This document shows positions 24,801 through 30,800 of a DNA stretch of 64,000 nt, piece after piece (the stretch's first letter is position 1; each line of letters starts with the position of its first letter). The notes below the pieces were generated by a model. That model ran no database searches. It saw only the letters and a program-made list of their open reading frames with translations, and was not told the origin of the DNA. The DNA lies in assembly GCA_026419785.1 (NCBI GenBank), contig JAODTK010005695.1, positions 62,001 through 126,000 of the forward strand, written 5' to 3'. The translations under genes were made by a program, and so were the position numbers. This DNA comes from Sclerodactyla briareus. Lineage: Eukaryota > Echinodermata > Holothuroidea > Dendrochirotida > Sclerodactylidae.

Positions 24801-27800
24801 TTTCATGAACATCATATATATTCTATGTGCATTGTATGTATGCTTAAGTATGGACGAAATAAATTGTATTGAATTGTATTGACATTGCCAATTTCAACTG
24901 TGAGGCAGGTATGGCACGTTCTCCTGTCCTGGTCGTATTACTCCCCACTGGAGCGTTGGCAAGTATTCTTTCAAGGATCAAGGTCCCCAAGTCCCAGTCA
25001 CCAGGTATGAGTCATTGAATCCTGAATCCGAGTCCTTCAAAATTGGTCTCGAGCCCGGTCTCGAGACCGGACTTGAGTCCTCCAACAAGAGGCTCCAGGG
25101 GTTAGCTTACCTGTGAATTTATGCTTGAAGGACAATTCCAGTCACAAAATATTCAAAATGTCATATGATTGTGCATCGGAAATCATGCCAGTCCAACTTT
25201 GTTCATGTTCATAGCATGTTCGGCTATGAAGTTACAAATTTGTAAAGAGTTATTTATTTATCATCTAAGTTGGCAATATTTGCAAATTGGCAACATTTGA
25301 TGACGTCATATCTACCAATTTTGGATAAAATGTTAAGGAATAGGTCTTTTCCCTCATAATTAGTAGATATGACATCATAAAAGGTTGCCAGTTTGCCCAA
25401 ATCAGCGAATTATATGAAATTTGAGGAAGCCATATCTACCATTCAGAACATGCTATAAACCTGAACAAAGTGATATTTGAATGATTTTTCATTCTCTTTA
25501 ACATTATAACACCAGGAAGAGTATTAATGGGCTGGAATTTTCCTTGAGAGTGCCTCCTCAAAGACCTGGAAAGAATAATTTTATTCCAGATGGTTGTGTT
25601 TTTTTTTACATGTTTTCTCTATTTCAGATCAAGACATCATGGTGGCTGTCTACCAGTGTATAACCTCTATCGGAGTATCGATTACATCGTCTGCGACAAT
25701 ATCATCAACTCGTTTGTGAGTACGGACCTATAACCTAGCGATGCTTGGCTGGCCATGATTCAGTGTTCCCCATTCTCTAATAGTAAACACGATATAAATC
25801 TCACTGGTGAACAGAACTTAAAGTGGGTATGCCATGTGCCAAGAATATGCCCAAATCCTTGCTATATTGTGAATAGCAGTCCTCTGAAACCATATTCATC
25901 AATTTTGTTTCCTGAAATTACCCACCTCCCCCGCGGGAGGCCCCCACCCAATATAGCGACTCCAGCAGTCTCTGTGAGAACTTCTGAGAAAAAAAGTACG
26001 ATTTGGTAGGACGTCAACCATTAAGACGTTTTGTTTACATTGACCGAAACTCACGCAAAATCACACACAAAAAACATATAGCCCCCCTGATTCACAGTAT
26101 TTCAGCTTCAACAATAAGCAGACTAAGTGAGAAAGGAACCGAATGGAACGAGGAAAAAAGTTTTGGCAAGCATACTATAAAGCGTGAAAAATACATACCT
26201 TTCTAGATTAACCTTAACTGGCCTTGGAAAAATCGTAATCTTGGAAAAGGACGTTAGCACCGAGGGTGCAATTACCATAACAGAACAGCCTGAACACGAA
26301 TTTGGCTAATCAGAATACGCGACACCGTCTGTACAAAATTAGTGTGGTCTTTTCCACGTACACAGTTAACTCAGTGGGAATATGAATTGGCTTTGTGTTA
26401 TGATACGGCTTTCTCGTTCCGGTGAGATTACACGCATAGCTGCTGTTCATTTTCTCGTAAGAAGAGAATGAAAGCGTCCATAATCCACCCATGGAATGAA
26501 GTCGGGTTTACTTTTGTGATGAATCGTTTGATGATTTCGTCATCCGTGACCATTAATTTTATGAGGCATGAGAAGTCGCAGAAATCATTTTCGAAATTCG
26601 GTGAGTTCGAGGTCTTGTCCACAGAACTTGTTGACATTCGTATTGGAGTGCCTGTCATGTGTGCTGAATACGGTTCGTTTTTCTTTCTTTTTTCATTCAG
26701 ATAACATAATTTGGTTGATTTATCGTCACTCATGACATTTCCCATATTTTCAACCACGTCACTGCTATCTTTTGAGTACAGGAATAGAAATAAAGTAAAA
26801 TGAAATCTCATCCGTAAATCAAGTCTTCTCAAAGGTGACTAGATGCTCATGTATGTGTATAATAATTGCGGTGTCATTCCCAACAGGCTGGAAACTAACT
26901 GGTAACACGTCATACTCCACATCTGTCAGATGGGGATTTTCGGGTACAGCTCATTGAGGCGGTTGTTTGTTAAGAACACTTGATAATCTCCAATCCTGTG
27001 CCAGCCAGAAAGCAAAAGCAGTTCTGGATATCAATTGTCCAAATAATAAGACTGTGATAGTTGTAGCAAGTCTGAATCACATGGCATACCCACTTTAACA
27101 AGGCACTTCATCGTCTTCGGTTCTCTTCACTCTCAAATAGGGAATAGCATGAAATTGGTGTTGCATAAGCCTCTATGTATTTATCTCTAGGATTCTTTGC
27201 TTGAGTACAGGAAAGGTGTGGCCACAGAGATTTCTTCAGTAAACACAGCCTTCATCCCCCTCAGGAATCGAAAACTCTTCCAGCAATACTAATTCTAGAT
27301 TGCCTCTCATTGATCATTTTCAAACTTTGTGGAAAGACAGAGAACATCTCAGGATTGCTCGTGTCATAAGGAATTGACTAACATCGTTTTTTCATTTGCG
27401 TCCAGAAAAACAGCAACATTAAGTCAACCACTTGCGACCTCGATCCTATCCCTACGAGACCCCTAAACTGATGCGGATCAGAATAATATGTTCCAATCAT
27501 TGGAAGCATTACTAATTTGGTGCTGGTCAATGGCCGTTCTCCAGGAATTACCGAAACATGGAAACGATTTCCGTACTACTGAAATCGGATGAACTCGATC
27601 CTGAAAACTTGGGGAGACATCGCCCATTTGGCTGTTTATGTAGAAAAGGGGATGAGAGAGCATTGTCTACCAGCTTCAAACTTACCTCCAGGACAATAAC
27701 TCGTTTTGCAGCTTCTAGTCAGCCTCTAGAAAACTTCACAGCCATCAGACAGTAATCGTTCCGTTAGTAAGCGATGCTCTTCAGGCCCTCGACAGAGGTG

Positions 27801-30800
27801 ACGAGGCGATGTTAATTCTCTTAGATCCACTCAGCTGCCTTTGATACTGTTAACAAAAATATTTTGTTGCAACCTTTCAATCGGAGATATGGTATTGGTG
27901 GCAGTGCATTGAATTTCAATGGCAGGTCTCAGAGTGTTTTTATTGACAGGTCCACATTCTTGTCTGAGTGTCCTTCCTTGGTGTGCCACAGGGATCAGTA
28001 ATTGGACCCCCCGCTTCCAGTTTGTATTTTGCACTCATTGATGACATTGTTCAACACCAGGATTTGAATTGTATTGATGCATGCCGATGATACGCAAATT
28101 CGACAAAAACCGTTGAAATTCCGTCTGAAAGTTTGGTCTGAAGGTCTGGCATCTATAATGTAATGAACATAAAATAAAAAAGTCAAGTTACATTCACTTG
28201 ATCATTGTACTTGGAAGAAGCCAATGACTATATAAATGTGGTATTTGATATATATATATATATATATATATAAATATATATATATATGTATATATATTCC
28301 TGTGGTGGTTCCTGGTGTGGTGCCATTGCAGCTGTTCAAGTCATGGCATAGGCCAGTTGAATAAGGCCCGAGTATCTGTTCATCATTCCCATCATAAAGT
28401 ACCCAATTACTTCACTTCTTGTTTCATACGAAAAGTGTGATAATAATGCCAAAATTGGCAGCAAAACATTTCAAGGAGTGTTCGATAAACTGCGCAAGCT
28501 ACACTAGACATGCGGACTTGTACATTGCGTATCGTGTTTGCGATGGCTAAAACCAAATGCTTGAGCGTGTATACGTAAACACAAGGCATTGCGTGTGGCA
28601 TGCTTATTCCTATTTGGTTAGCAGGTGTTTGGTATCAGAAAAATAACTGGTATATTCACTTTGACCTGCTAATTCTACATACATGGGTCGCATGGTATTT
28701 ATGAATGTGTAATGTTGCTATGATGCACTCTCGTTGGTGCAGCATGGAATGCCACAGCCAATCACTTTAAGTTAAAACACCCAGTATTATCTTCGGGCTG
28801 TCAAGTTTATTTGAAGAAAAAAAAGAGGCCCATTACAAGGGCGGGAACATATAGTCTAAACATACTTTATCTGATGACAATGAATTCCCCCTTCCTTCCC
28901 CATTACAACCACATATCAGTTTGTACAGGGAACATGGCAATGCCTCTTTGGGCGGTACCTTAATGTGGGCGGCGGGTAATCACGCAGGGCTATCAACATG
29001 GTAATCCTATTGGAGTGTCATTATCTTGAGCTCTATATTAACAGGTATTCGAATAGCAAGCTGGCGGGAGCTAATACATTTTCTTCTGTTCCAGAATGCA
29101 TTGGCTTGGCTTTGGATTGGCTGTCGTCTTCTTCATAGTCGGGATCATCTTCGCGGTGTGATGAAAGCTTGTCCAAGTTTGAGTCGTCGAAGCACATAGT
29201 AAGTTGAACGGGTTTGACCCCCCTACTCTACATGCACATATCATATCGCTCAAATCAGCTTTTCCATTGAGCTAGTGTGATCTGCCACAGTCACCCTATC
29301 CGTGCATCATCATCGATTCACATAACATCCATCCATCCACTGTCACTTTTTGGGCTCTCACATGTTTCGCTCACGGAACGATGGTGATCAAACTCGGACA
29401 CCAATGCTAATTTTGAGCTCATGGGACATTTAAGATCTCGTCAAAATCGAAGATACAAAAAGGGGCAATATGGGGCCAATATGTGAAAAATCTGCAAAAT
29501 GCTTTCCCTCCCACCAGATTAGGTTGGGAACTGCAGAACTAGTGCAAATGCTTGCTTTCTCTACAGCTAGGTTAGCGTCGGAATGCTATGCTAATGGCTC
29601 AGTGTTATCATAGACAATTGATGGTTCAGGAACTTTGGGTCAAACTTCAATTGAAAGGCAGAAGAATGGCAGGGTGCAATTGCTGATGCTTGCGAACCAA
29701 ATTACACTAGTGGCCTCAAATACCTTTCTTGGGTCAGGAAACCAAGTGGTGATCATCATGGAACCATGGGACATATTGATGATGGATGAGCAACTGGGGA
29801 TAAATCCTTCATTTCTCAACTAGGTGCTCAGAGAATATCGGGGGGTTGGTGGTAGGGGTGTATGTAAAGCTATCCCATAATGCGCCGGGGACAGCCATTT
29901 TACGTCCCTCGCAGGGAGCCACGATCAGTGTGGAATCTCAAGATATGACCACCTGCTGCACCCGGGGAGCAGAAAGAAAGAAAAATTCAAGTAAACAAGC
30001 AACAAATGCTCATAGCCAACAGACGAGAGACTTAATTACCGTAAATAAAGAACCGTAACGAAACGCCGTAAACCGAAGAAGTCCCACTGCATACAGCAGC
30101 AGAACCATGAAGTGAAGACTACGACCTCGCTATTTGCAATCTGCAAGTACAGCCACCTTAGGGAGAAGAAACAAATCTGGTTGACTTGTTTGATTTCTTG
30201 ACCCGGAAGTTTGCTGGCATCACTGAGACATCTGCCATTATTCCGCCGGAATAAAACAATTATTTGAACCTCGGCCTCACTGTCACACCGATATTACCAG
30301 ACCAGGCTCAATACGGGTCATTACGACAATTAATTAGCTTAGTTTCATGATCACACCAATCAAACCAGACCAACTTTAGCCTGAGTCGTTATAGTGCTGG
30401 AACAATTGCAACAATTAATCTGAAACTTTAGTTTCACTGATCACACCGATCAAACCAGACAACTTTAGCCGAGTATACTGCTGATGAAACAGTTGCGGCA
30501 ATTCAACTTAGCTTAGTTTCACTGATCACGCCAGTCAAACCAGACCAACTTTTGCCTGGGTCATAGTGCTGAACAATTGCAACAATTAATCTGGAACTTT
30601 AGTTTCACTGATCATGCCAGTCAAACCAGACCAACTTTTGCCTGGGTCATAGTGCTGGAACAATTGCAACAATTAATCTGGAACTTTAGTTTCACTGATC
30701 ATGCCAGTCAAACCAGACAAATTAGCTGAGTCATAGTGCTGGAACAATTGCAACATCAACTGTAGCTTAGTTTCACTGATCATACCAATCAAACCAGACC

